Shown piece by piece: positions 1-8,392 of a stretch of DNA of 64,000 nt. Below the pieces are notes generated by a model. That model was not told the origin of the DNA and did no database searches. It saw only the letters and a program-made list of their open reading frames with translations. Location of the stretch: positions 1-64,000 of the forward strand of contig CAJQPY010000040.1 of NCBI GenBank assembly GCA_905480335.1. Reading direction: 5' to 3'. The position numbers and the translations under genes were made by a program. This stretch comes from an uncultured Ilumatobacter sp. Lineage in GTDB: Bacteria > Actinomycetota > Acidimicrobiia > Acidimicrobiales > Ilumatobacteraceae. Position 1 is the stretch's first letter; each line of letters begins with the position of its first letter.

Positions 1-1
1 G

Positions 2-733
2 CGGAACCACGTGGTGTTCATGGATCTCCCCGTCTGTCTGGACCTCGAATCGATCACGACCGGGGTCCCGTTCAAGTTCAACGCCGACGCCGGCGCGCGT
101 CTCGGCGTGATGCCCCGCAACGGCACCAATGCCGATGTCCGATGGTTCGAGATCGAACCCTGCTACGTGTTCCATCCCGTCAATGCCCACGAGGAGGGCA
201 ACACGATCGTGCTTCACGTGTCGCGACAGCCAGAAGCGTTCGGTTCGAGCAACGACGACTACGCCGAGGTCGGCCGGCTTTGGAAGTGGACGATCGATCT
301 TGACGCCGGGACCGTGACCGAGATTCAGGTCGACGATCGGCCGGGTGACTTTGGCCGCGTCGATGACCGTATGGTCGGCCTTGACGCAAGGTACGGCTAC
401 CTGATGGCGATGGCTGGAGAGGGCAACGTCGAGGAGCCAGTCTTCGGTTCGGCGCTGTGGAAGTATGACCTAAAGAGCGGCGCCTGCGTCGAGCATCAAC
501 TTGGTGATGGGGTCCGTGGTGCCGAGCCGGTGTTCGCCCCGGCGTCGCGTGCTGCAGGTGAGGATGAAGGCTGGGTCATCAGCTTGGCCCACGACACGAA
601 CTCCGATGAATCTCGACTCGTCATCGTCGATGCCCAAGACTTCTCGGCCCCACCTGTTGCTACGGTCCACTTGCCTCGTCGCGTTCCATATGGCGCGCAC
701 GGAAGCTGGGTCCCCGACTTTGCAGTGGTCTGA
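2..733 (+). CDS. Carotenoid oxygenase (RPE65/lignostilbene dioxygenase family), 5' end outside window
   Basis: C-terminal part of a carotenoid cleavage oxygenase, a non-heme Fe(II) enzyme that splits carotenoid or stilbene double bonds with O2. The frame is open from the window edge, so the start and the first iron histidines are missing. Visible family marks are a strand ending in FMDLPV, the iron-ligand stretch FHPVNAHE, and the C-terminal ligand motif PYGAHGSWVPD shortly before the stop. The 147 bp to the next gene hold nothing recognisable. The substrate cannot be told from this fragment. The family call is firm; apocarotenoid versus stilbene specificity is open. Confidence 0.9.
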   Translation, partial: RNHVVFMDLPVCLDLESITTGVPFKFNADAGARLGVMPRNGTNADVRWFEIEPCYVFHPVNAHEEGNTIVLHVSRQPEAFGSSNDDYAEVGRLWKWTIDLDAGTVTEIQVDDRPGDFGRVDDRMVGLDARYGYLMAMAGEGNVEEPVFGSALWKYDLKSGACVEHQLGDGVRGAEPVFAPASRAAGEDEGWVISLAHDTNSDESRLVIVDAQDFSAPPVATVHLPRRVPYGAHGSWVPDFAVV

Positions 734-880
734 GCAGCGCACACGACAGGAAATTGGCAACAAGGAGAATGATGCCGGCACAAAGACGTGTGAGAATGGG
801 CTCTACAAGTTTCTCAGTGATCGACGAGCGATCGTAATCGTGCGCAGTCACCACCAGATCTCGAACGGCAGGCGGGCCGC

Positions 881-2881
881 ATGAGTGACTACGCATTCTT
901 CCTTCTGCTCGGTTCGGCCGCCGGAGCGATCATCGCCGCGTTCGGGCTTGGACTGCTCATCACGCATGAGGGTTCGGGAGTCGTTAACTTCGCCTACGGA
1001 GCGATGGCGACGTGGTCAGGGTACGTCTATGCCGATCTCCGCCAGGGCGCGTATCCGTTCCCGATTCCCGGGTTGCCGGCGCGCTATCACTTCGGTGACG
1101 ACGTGGGGTTCCGGTGGGCAATGTTGTTGTCGCTGCTCACCGCCGTCATCCTCGGACTCGTCGCGTTCTTTGCGGTGTTTCGACCGTTGTTGCGCGCGCC
1201 TGCGCTCGCGAAGGTCGTGGCGAGCATTGGCCTGGTGATTGTGTTCATCTCGCTGATCGAGCAACGGTTTCCCGATAACTCCTCGCTTCGCGTTAACGCA
1301 ATTCTGCCGCGAGAGCCGGTGACTTTCGCCGACGGTGTCACGGTGCCCCGCGATGGGCTCTGGCTGGCCGGCATCGTTCTGCTGATCGCAGCTGTCGTGT
1401 GGGGGTTCTCACGGTTCACTCGTTGGGGTCTGGCCATCCGTGCGGCGGCTGAGAACGAAAAGGGCGCTGTGTTGCTCGGTTACTCGCCGGTAGTCCTCGC
1501 CGCGGGGAGCTTCGTCGTTGCGTCGGTGATCGGTGGGCTCATCGTCATCCTGGCATCCCCAATGATCCAGTTGTCATCGACGGTATTCACGTTCGCGTTC
1601 CTCGTCCCTGCGCTTGGCGCCGCACTTATCGGCCGATTCCGCTACATCTGGCCGGTCGTGTTCACTGGCCTGGCAATCGGACTTGTGCAGTCGTCGTTCA
1701 CGAAGATGCAGGTCGACTTCAGTTGGTTCCCGCAGTACGGCGCTCGTGAAGGTTTGCCGTTCCTGGTGATCATTATCGCAATGGTTGTGATGGGTGAGGG
1801 GCTCCCGGATCGCGGGTCGGTTGACACCTGGAAGTTGCCGGCGGTGCCGGTGGCGAAGGTGACGGCGCTCAACGTGTCGGTTCCGGTCGTGATTGCGGTC
1901 GGCGGGTTGATGGTGCTTGGTCCACTCTGGCGGGGGGCGATTATGACCACGGTGGTGGCGATGGTACTAGCACTTTCGCTGGTGGTCCTGACCGGCTTCG
2001 GTGGGCAGACGTCGCTCGCGCAGATGGCGTTCGCCGGCGTGGGCGGATTTGCGCTTTCAAAGATTGCTATGAACTGGGGTGTGCCGTTCCCAATTGCTCC
2101 GTTGCTTGCCGCCACGATCGCGATGGGCTTCGGGGTGGTGGTCGGGTTGCCGGCACTCCGGGTGCGTGGCACCAACCTTGCGATTATTACCCTCGCTGGC
2201 GGCGTTGCGATCAATGAGTTCGTGTTCAAGAACCCGAAATACGTGGGTGATGCGTCGACGGGAGGTGCTCAGGTTCCGAATCCGAAGCTCGGGAACTGGG
2301 ACCTCGGGCTGATTCTTGGTGATCAGGCGTCCCGACCGATCTTCGGTGCTGTCTTGGTAGTCGTCGCCGTTGGGGTTGCGCTGGCGGTTGCCAACCTGCG
2401 GCGAAGTGGGTCTGGTCGCCGGATGATCGCAACGCGCTCAAACGAGCGGGCTGCGGCTGCGTTGGGGATCAGCGTTTTCCGAACCAAGATTCAGGTGTTC
2501 GCAGTGTCGTCCTTCGTGGCGGGGCTCGCTGGATGCATGATCGCCTATCGATTCGGGAGCGTGTCAGATGCGTCATTCGGAACGATCGCCTCGTTGACTG
2601 CTCTCGCAGTTGCCTACCTCGGAGGGATCACGTGCGTGAGCGGCGCCGTGACCGCCGGAATCACTGCGACCTCAGGTGTCGCATTTTATGGTATTTCTCA
2701 GGCGACAGGCAGTCTTGGTCAGTGGGAGGCACTGATCGGCGGTGTCCTGCTCATTCTGACCGCGATTCTCAATCCTGAAGGCATCGCAGGCGGAATCCGG
2801 GCGAAGGCTGCTGAGAGCCGAGCGGCCAAGGCACAGTCGAAGAATGGCGCCACCAGCAGTGCCGCGGCCCCCGCGCACTAG
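881..2881 (+). CDS. Fused LivH-LivM branched-chain-type ABC transporter permease
   Basis: A 666-residue inner-membrane permease joining the two halves (LivH and LivM) that are usually separate proteins. The N-terminal half carries the LivH signature GSGVVNFAYGAMA after the first helix. The LivM half begins near residue 365 with the signature GQTSLAQMAFAGVGGF. The rest is long hydrophobic helices with an Ala-rich polar tail. It would import amino acids or other small carboxylates or amides with a binding protein and LivG/LivF ATPases. None of these lie beside it; the nearest set is at 27736-35746. No clear Shine-Dalgarno precedes the ATG. The cyclic-nucleotide-binding gene follows after 10 bp. 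Confidence 0.9.
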   Translation: MSDYAFFLLLGSAAGAIIAAFGLGLLITHEGSGVVNFAYGAMATWSGYVYADLRQGAYPFPIPGLPARYHFGDDVGFRWAMLLSLLTAVILGLVAFFAVFRPLLRAPALAKVVASIGLVIVFISLIEQRFPDNSSLRVNAILPREPVTFADGVTVPRDGLWLAGIVLLIAAVVWGFSRFTRWGLAIRAAAENEKGAVLLGYSPVVLAAGSFVVASVIGGLIVILASPMIQLSSTVFTFAFLVPALGAALIGRFRYIWPVVFTGLAIGLVQSSFTKMQVDFSWFPQYGAREGLPFLVIIIAMVVMGEGLPDRGSVDTWKLPAVPVAKVTALNVSVPVVIAVGGLMVLGPLWRGAIMTTVVAMVLALSLVVLTGFGGQTSLAQMAFAGVGGFALSKIAMNWGVPFPIAPLLAATIAMGFGVVVGLPALRVRGTNLAIITLAGGVAINEFVFKNPKYVGDASTGGAQVPNPKLGNWDLGLILGDQASRPIFGAVLVVVAVGVALAVANLRRSGSGRRMIATRSNERAAAALGISVFRTKIQVFAVSSFVAGLAGCMIAYRFGSVSDASFGTIASLTALAVAYLGGITCVSGAVTAGITATSGVAFYGISQATGSLGQWEALIGGVLLILTAILNPEGIAGGIRAKAAESRAAKAQSKNGATSSAAAPAH

Positions 2882-2891
2882 CCTGAATGAC

Positions 2892-3314
2892 ATGTCGAGC
2901 AAGCACTACCACCGTTACCTCCGAGCCGTCCCGCTGTTCGCGGATGTGGATGACCACGATCTCGACGTAATTGGGGCTGCGGTCACCGAGCTCTCATTCG
3001 GCGAAGGGGAGGTGCTCATGCGCGCCGGGAGCAACGCCCGTGAGATGGTGATTGTGCTCGACGGTGCGTTGTCGGTGATGCTCGGTGACATGGAAATCGC
3101 GACGATCGAATCTGGCGGGTTTGCCGGTGAGATGGGCCTGCTCACCCATCGTCCCCGGAACGCAACGGTTGTGGCCAAGTCGCCGACTCGTGTGCTGCAC
3201 ATCGATAGCCGGTCGTTCGAGAATGTGCTCGACGAGGCACCGCAGATCGCTGTCAAGATGCTTCCGATCGTTGCCCAGCGCGTGGTTGACAACAACGCCC
3301 GCCACACCGACTGA
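2892..3314 (+). CDS. Stand-alone cyclic nucleotide-binding domain protein
   Basis: A 140-residue protein that is a single cNMP-binding domain. It starts with the helix preceding the beta-roll (HRYLRAVPLFADVDDHDLDV) and carries the phosphate-binding cassette GEMGLLTHRPRNATVVA near residues 77-93, with the conserved Glu and Arg. There is no helix-turn-helix after it, so it is not a full Crp/Fnr regulator; it may act as a regulatory subunit for a partner protein. An upstream in-frame ATG at 2844 would overlap the permease gene by 38 bp; the ATG at 2892 begins where family similarity begins. It is probably co-transcribed with the permease. Confidence 0.82.
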   Translation: MSSKHYHRYLRAVPLFADVDDHDLDVIGAAVTELSFGEGEVLMRAGSNAREMVIVLDGALSVMLGDMEIATIESGGFAGEMGLLTHRPRNATVVAKSPTRVLHIDSRSFENVLDEAPQIAVKMLPIVAQRVVDNNARHTD

Positions 3315-3329
3315 CGTCAGGGTCGCTGG

Positions 3330-4592
3330 TCAGCGGAGAACGTAAGGGTCGAGCAGCGGCTCGACCCTCAGTTCGGCGGGGATGTTGTCGGGTCCGATAA
3401 TCCGGTCGATTTCCTCGTGGAGGTGCCAGATTCTGCGTTCCTGGTAGTTGATCGGGATTCCGGTGAGCGCCGGAGACTCCATCGACCGCTGCATCGGGGC
3501 CATGTTCATCTCGTCTTCGGCCATGATCTGGTTGTACACGGCGCGGCGGTCCTGCCACTCCGTCGACAGCTCGTCGGGGAACTGGTCGTCGCCCTCTGGC
3601 GGCAACGCGTAGTAGATCCAGTCGAGGCGGGTGGTGCCTTTGTCGACGGGCCAGAAGATGTTGATGGGAAAGCCGATCCGCCCCAATGGAATGATTGTAT
3701 TCGGGAAGATGCTCACGGCGGTGCTGGTGCAGTCGACCATGCCGGGCACGCCGTCGATCGTGCGCATTCCGTGCTGGTTGAGGGGCTTCCAGTCGTCCCA
3801 GCTCGACAAGCCAGAGCGTTCCAGGTTCTGCCGTGAGTAGGGCGTGATCATCCGGCTGTGCCCGTGAGGGTAGAGCCCCATTGCTGCGCCCCGATTGTCG
3901 AGCACGCTCACGCCGTCGTGTGAGTGGATGTGGCGGAAGTGGTACACCTCGAGGAATGCCTCGGCGGTCACTTTCCAGTTGCACGGCACGATGCGTGATT
4001 CCCGGTAGACCTCGCGGAGGTCTTCCGCTCGGAAGGGTGCAAGCATCTCGGCCATCGGGCCGATCCAGTCGGCCAGCGGGATCGCGTCAACATCGCGGTT
4101 GACAAAGACGAAACCGCCGAACGTGTCACACTTCGCCCGTGGGAGGCATCGTTCGTGCCAGTCGAGATCGACGAAGTCACGTTCGTCGGGGACTGATATA
4201 AGCGACCCTCTGTCGATTTCGTAGGTCCAGGAGTGATACTGACAACGCAATCGCCGGGCCGAACCGCGGTCGTCACGGACCACCGGGGCCCCGCGGTGTT
4301 GGCAGGTGTTGTAAAAGCATCGGATGACGCCATCGGTCCCGCGCACGACCAAAAGGGGCACGCCGAGGTCGTCGAAGGTCATGTAGTCCCCGGGTTCGGG
4401 TATGTCTTCCACGCGTCCGGCGATTACCCAAGTCTTGGTCCAGAGGTGGTCCTGCTCGAGATCATGGAACTGTTGGCCAGTGTGGCGGTCGGTTGGAATG
4501 TCATGGAACGCCGGAAACCCCTCGGGTGGCGCCGTCCGCTCGAACTCGTAGGACATATCCAATCGGATTCGTTCGATGAGTTGCTCGTCCAT
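3330..4592 (-). CDS. Rieske [2Fe-2S] ring-hydroxylating oxygenase, alpha subunit
   Basis: A 420-residue oxygenase large subunit. The Rieske ligands are C97-x-H99 and C117-x2-H120. The mononuclear iron site is in NWKVTAEAFLEVYHFRHIHS (His-x4-His, with the carboxylate ligand further on). Such enzymes hydroxylate aromatic, steroid or quaternary-amine substrates and need ferredoxin and reductase partners; neither is adjacent. GGAG stands 8 bases before the ATG. It is divergently transcribed from the PpsA-like gene across 180 bp that probably hold promoters for both. The substrate is unknown. Confidence 0.92.
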   Translation of the reverse strand: MDEQLIERIRLDMSYEFERTAPPEGFPAFHDIPTDRHTGQQFHDLEQDHLWTKTWVIAGRVEDIPEPGDYMTFDDLGVPLLVVRGTDGVIRCFYNTCQHRGAPVVRDDRGSARRLRCQYHSWTYEIDRGSLISVPDERDFVDLDWHERCLPRAKCDTFGGFVFVNRDVDAIPLADWIGPMAEMLAPFRAEDLREVYRESRIVPCNWKVTAEAFLEVYHFRHIHSHDGVSVLDNRGAAMGLYPHGHSRMITPYSRQNLERSGLSSWDDWKPLNQHGMRTIDGVPGMVDCTSTAVSIFPNTIIPLGRIGFPINIFWPVDKGTTRLDWIYYALPPEGDDQFPDELSTEWQDRRAVYNQIMAEDEMNMAPMQRSMESPALTGIPINYQERRIWHLHEEIDRIIGPDNIPAELRVEPLLDPYVLR

Positions 4593-4772
4593 GGGTGCTC
4601 CGTTCGAGTTCGCTATCGATGCGTCGGAGTGCAGTCACTCCACGTCTCGCCGATTACCAACAACCCGTTAAGTTTCTCTCATCGGCGGCGCTTGCCACGA
4701 ACGCAACCGGTCGCGGTCGCGGGAAAGCACGTCGGACAACACCCGCCGAAGAGCCGCAAGGGGGCCGCCGTT

Positions 4773-6530
4773 ATGACCGATCAGATCGACACGTGGATCA
4801 CCGATACTGAGATCAGTACTCGTTTTCCGTACTACACACGGGCCAACGCCGATGAGGTCGGCCCCGAACCGTTCAGTCCACTCGGATGGAGCCTCGGGTG
4901 GGCCAAGGGCTGCATCCCGGGTGTTGCGAACGGGTTCGTCGCGTTCGGCGTCGTTGAGCCCGAGGAGTTCGCCGTCGATCCTCCCGAAGTGTTCGGGAAC
5001 TGGGGCGGCTACTTCTACAACCAGCTATCTCTGCCACGAGTAATGGGTGTCCGAATGCCCGGAGCGACTCCGGAGGCAATCGACCTCGCCTACTTCGGCG
5101 ATCATCCGGGGGTGCCGCCATACACCCCGCACCCTGACGACAACAACGAGGCACAGAGCGTCAAGCTCGCCGAAACGATGGGCTGGGTGATGTCGACGGC
5201 CAGCTTCCCTGCACAGGAGGAGGCCTCCCGCGTGGCGATGCAGTTCGTGACCGATCGACCGGACCTCACAATGCTGTCGAATGCCGAGCTGATTGCCCGC
5301 GCCCGAAACCTGGCTGGGCCGGTCCTCGAGGAAGCCTGGACTGCGTACTGTCAGTCGGCGCTGGGAGCGTCGCTCGGCCCCGGCGCCGTCCAAGCGATCT
5401 GCGAGGCAATCGGTCGTGGCCCAGATGCGGTGAAGGTGATGACCGCAGTCGGCGGGATCGAGTCGGCTGATGCCGGCGTAGCGATGTGGAACCTTTCCCG
5501 TACAGTCAGGAACTCTGCGTCGCTGATGGCCGAGTTCGATGCGGGTGTCGACGGTCTCCTTGCCCGTCTGCGGGCGTCAGACGATCCCGATGCAGCTGCG
5601 TTCGTCGAGGAATGGGCCGCCGCCATTGCAGTACACGGTCACCGCGGTCCGAACGAGTGGGACCTTCGGGCGCACTCGTGGACCACGCTGCCATCGATGC
5701 CGCTCGGAATGTTGGAACGGATGCGGCATCAGGGCGACGCCAAGTCACCATCCGACGCCCACGCTCGTGGGGTGGCCGAGCGTGAACGACTCACGATCGA
5801 ACTGCTCGAGATGCTTGAGGGCGATACCGAGGCGCACGGTGGGCTCCAAGCCGGTATCGCATCGGCGGCTGCGTTCTATGGCTTTCGTGAGATGGGCAAG
5901 AACTCCTGCATTCGCCTGATCCACGAGGCAAAACTCGCCTTGATGGAGATTGGTTATCGGATGGTCGCCGACGGTGTCCTCGATGACTCGCAGCAGATCT
6001 TCATGCTGCTCGATGACGAGGTCGACGGTTTCCTCGCCGACCCGTCGTCGATGACGGCGACGATCCGCGATCGAGACGCGACGTTCGCCACGCTCCAAAC
6101 GCTTGAGCCGCCCTACATAATCAAGCTCGAGGAGGGCGTGGCGCCGATCTCGACCTGGCCAAGACGCGGTGGGGGAGAAAAGGCTGCGCCGGTTGCCACT
6201 GGCGATGTGCTGCAGGGGGCCATGGGTTCGCCCGGGGTCGTCACCGGTATTGCCCGAGTAATCCTCGATCCGTCCGACCCTGGTGCGATCGGTCCGGGCG
6301 ACATCATGGTGGCACCAACCACCGACCCATCGTGGGTCCCGTTGTTCCTGGCGGCCGAAGGCGTCGTCGTCGATGTCGGCGCAGTGGCGAGTCATGCGGC
6401 GATCATGTGTCGTGAACTCGGGATTCCGTGTGCGGTGTCGGTGGTCGCCGCGACCAAACGAATTCCTGACGGTGCGACCATCGAGATCGATGGGTCGACC
6501 GGTTCCGTAACCGTTGTGGAGGTTCCGTGA
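4773..6530 (+). CDS. PEP-utilising (phosphohistidine swivel) protein, PpsA-like, without ATP-grasp domain
   Basis: A 585-residue protein whose C-terminal domain matches the mobile phosphohistidine domain of PEP synthase, PPDK and rifampicin phosphotransferase. The motif ASHAAIMCRELGIPC places the phosphorylated His at about residue 541. The N-terminal 450 residues are helical and resemble the substrate-binding region of such enzymes. No ATP-grasp domain is present. Size and layout match PpsA of phenylphosphate synthase, which works with a separate ATP-binding subunit (family knowledge). An upstream in-frame ATG at 4233 would run antisense through the Rieske gene, so the start at 4773 is preferred. 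A paralogue lies at 46030-47775. The stop overlaps the next start by one base. Confidence 0.8.
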   Translation: MTDQIDTWITDTEISTRFPYYTRANADEVGPEPFSPLGWSLGWAKGCIPGVANGFVAFGVVEPEEFAVDPPEVFGNWGGYFYNQLSLPRVMGVRMPGATPEAIDLAYFGDHPGVPPYTPHPDDNNEAQSVKLAETMGWVMSTASFPAQEEASRVAMQFVTDRPDLTMLSNAELIARARNLAGPVLEEAWTAYCQSALGASLGPGAVQAICEAIGRGPDAVKVMTAVGGIESADAGVAMWNLSRTVRNSASLMAEFDAGVDGLLARLRASDDPDAAAFVEEWAAAIAVHGHRGPNEWDLRAHSWTTLPSMPLGMLERMRHQGDAKSPSDAHARGVAERERLTIELLEMLEGDTEAHGGLQAGIASAAAFYGFREMGKNSCIRLIHEAKLALMEIGYRMVADGVLDDSQQIFMLLDDEVDGFLADPSSMTATIRDRDATFATLQTLEPPYIIKLEEGVAPISTWPRRGGGEKAAPVATGDVLQGAMGSPGVVTGIARVILDPSDPGAIGPGDIMVAPTTDPSWVPLFLAAEGVVVDVGAVASHAAIMCRELGIPCAVSVVAATKRIPDGATIEIDGSTGSVTVVEVP

Positions 6531-7303
6531 TGAGCATGTTGGATCGATTTGCGCTCAACGGCGGCGTGGCCGTTGTCACCGGTGCCGGCCGCGGGATCGG
6601 TGAAGGTATTGCGCTCGGTCTCGCTGAAGCAGGCTGCGATGTCGTGTTGACGGCGCGGCGCGAGAACGAGATCGAGGCGGTGGCCGAGCAGGTCCGGGCA
6701 CTCGGTCGTCGGGCGCTTGCCGTGCCTGGCGACATCACCAACGGCGAATTCGTTGATCAACTCGCCGACCGCTCCAAACAGGAGATGGGCAAGGTTACGC
6801 TTTGGGTGAGCAACGCTGGAGGTGCAGACGACCGCACTCCGCGACACCTTGCCGATATGCCCGACCGGCAGTGGGATTATCAGATGGACCTCAACCTGCG
6901 CGCCGTGTTCACCGGTGCGCGCGCTGCGGCTCGGGTAGTTGAGGATGGCGGCTCGATTATCAACATCTCGTCAGGCGCAGCGCTCAAGCCGTCGCCGAAC
7001 AATGGGCCGTACGCCGTCGCGAAGGCGGGTGTCGACAGTCTGACTCGCACGATGTCGACCGAACTTGCGCCACGTGGCATCCGAGTCAACGGTGTCGCTC
7101 CGGGCCCGGTTCCGACCGAGGTCTTTATGGAGTTCTTCGGGGCGTCGGAGGAGGACATTCCGAAGCTCGGCAAAAAGCTCGGGATCCCGCTTGGCCGCCT
7201 GGGTACGCCCGAGGACGTTGCGAACGCAGTGGTGTTCCTTGCTTCGGAGGCGTCATCGTGGGTGACCGGCCAGACACTGCTGGTCAACGGCGGCAACCGC
7301 TGA
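6530..7303 (+). CDS. SDR family oxidoreductase
   Basis: A 257-residue classical short-chain dehydrogenase/reductase. The cofactor motif TGAGRGIG is at residues 17-24, NAGG at 95-98, Ser at about 147, and the catalytic YAVAK (Tyr161, Lys165). GGAGG at 6518-6522 is spaced 7 bases from the ATG at 6530, and the start overlaps the upstream TGA, so it is translationally coupled to the PpsA-like gene. An in-frame GTG one codon upstream is a possible alternative. It would oxidise an alcohol or reduce a ketone; the substrate is unknown. Confidence 0.9.
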   Translation: MSMLDRFALNGGVAVVTGAGRGIGEGIALGLAEAGCDVVLTARRENEIEAVAEQVRALGRRALAVPGDITNGEFVDQLADRSKQEMGKVTLWVSNAGGADDRTPRHLADMPDRQWDYQMDLNLRAVFTGARAAARVVEDGGSIINISSGAALKPSPNNGPYAVAKAGVDSLTRTMSTELAPRGIRVNGVAPGPVPTEVFMEFFGASEEDIPKLGKKLGIPLGRLGTPEDVANAVVFLASEASSWVTGQTLLVNGGNR

Positions 7304-7316
7304 CGCAGGTGACGGT

Positions 7317-7748
7317 GTGACTGGACTAACTCCGACCGAGATTGATGCGTTCCTCGCCGAGCCTCGCGATGCGGTGCTCAGTGTGGTGCTTGCGTCGGGA
7401 CGGGCGATGGGGACCCCGATCTGGTTTCGTTGGGTCGACGGCGCGGCACGGTTTCAGAGTCCGACGACGTCAGCCAAGACGTCGGCGCTTCGGGCGACCG
7501 GCCGGGCAAGTCTGTGTGTCCATGAGCAGCCGCTTCCGGTGGCACGGTACGTCACGATCGAGGGTTCGGTGCGGGAAGTCGACTTCGATCTTGATGCCGA
7601 CATCGGTGCGGCCGCGCACCACTATCTCGGTGACGGTGCGGGCGCGTTCCTTGGCGGAATCCGAGCGGCGCTTGACAGCGGTCGCCACTGGGCGAGTTTC
7701 GAACTCACACCGACGTTCATCGAAGGTAATGTCCAGACCCTCGGCTGA
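7317..7748 (+). CDS. PPOX-class (pyridoxamine-phosphate-oxidase fold) F420/FMN-binding protein
   Basis: A 143-residue single-domain split-barrel protein. It has the typical order of an N-terminal helix (TPTEIDAFLAEPRDAVLSVV), a strand pair around TPIWFRW, and the dimer strand RYVTIEGSVREVD. Actinobacterial members commonly bind F420 or a flavin and reduce or sense small molecules. The start is GTG. It sits 13 bp after the SDR and ends the plus-strand cluster, just before a terminator-like hairpin. The exact cofactor cannot be told by eye. Confidence 0.75.
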   Translation: MTGLTPTEIDAFLAEPRDAVLSVVLASGRAMGTPIWFRWVDGAARFQSPTTSAKTSALRATGRASLCVHEQPLPVARYVTIEGSVREVDFDLDADIGAAAHHYLGDGAGAFLGGIRAALDSGRHWASFELTPTFIEGNVQTLG

Positions 7749-7807
7749 ACACAGCCAGTCGCAGTCATCCATCAACCGTGGATGCAAATCGATTCTTGGG
7801 CCCGGGG

Positions 7808-7850
7808 TGTGTGACCGAAGGCGGCATCAAGCTGCGGTTTCGGTCACACA
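7808..7850. terminator. Bidirectional terminator-like hairpin
   Basis: Perfect 12-bp inverted repeat, left arm 7808-7819 (TGTGTGACCGAA) and right arm 7839-7850, with a 19-nt loop. It is followed by TCTTTA on the plus strand. It lies between two converging genes, the PPOX gene and the VOC gene, where a shared terminator is expected. Confidence 0.7.
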
Positions 7851-7899
7851 TCTTTAAGAATGGGATCGGTCCAGGGTGAGTGATGGATTGAGACGGGCA

Positions 7900-8370
7900 T
7901 CAAGCGTTGCCGGCCCACCACTGCTCGAAGTGGGGGAGCACAGCTCGATCGACGAGTTCGACAATCAGCCCGGTGGGCGGCTGAAGGTAGGCGAACACGC
8001 CGTAGCCGCCGCCGTCCGCCGGGCTCTTCTGAGCCCCGAGGAGTGACCATCCGCTTGCGATTAAAATCTCGGCCTCCGCGGTGACGTCGTCGGCCCACAC
8101 GCCGACGTGATGGGCGCCGGTGCATCCGCGCCCGTCCCAGAATGTGTCAGGCGGACCCTCGAGCAGCTCGATGTGCTGGGGTCCCTCGGCCGAGTACGTG
8201 AATTTCAGGTGAACCTCCTGGACTCCGTGTTTGGGAGACCACAGTGTCTGCGCCGGGTTGTCCCGCGGCGCCGCCCAGGTGACACCCATGCTCGAGCCGA
8301 GTTCGTCCATCGCCGATATGAGATCCGGCACTCGGATCCCGACATGGAACAGGTCCTGGTAGTTGATCAC
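7900..8370 (-). CDS. VOC/glyoxalase-like domain protein
   Basis: A 156-residue vicinal-oxygen-chelate fold protein. The first beta-alpha unit starts FHVGIRVPDLISAMDELG, and the second half has the matching HHVGVWADDV segment followed by PPTGLIVELVD, which supplies a metal-ligand glutamate. The GTG at 8370 is chosen because GGAG lies 8 bases upstream and similarity begins right after it; a farther ATG at 8442 would run into the E2 gene. It is the last gene of the dehydrogenase operon, 22 bp after the E2 stop. It may be a lyase, epimerase or dioxygenase; function unassigned. Confidence 0.8.
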   Translation of the reverse strand: MINYQDLFHVGIRVPDLISAMDELGSSMGVTWAAPRDNPAQTLWSPKHGVQEVHLKFTYSAEGPQHIELLEGPPDTFWDGRGCTGAHHVGVWADDVTAEAEILIASGWSLLGAQKSPADGGGYGVFAYLQPPTGLIVELVDRAVLPHFEQWWAGNA

Positions 8371-8392
8371 GTTTCGTTCTCCGATCGAGTGG

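Noticed and set aside
4233-4772. Long upstream extension of the PpsA-like frame
   Set aside because: It is antisense to the Rieske gene, lacks family similarity, and the homologue at 46030 starts at the equivalent of 4773.
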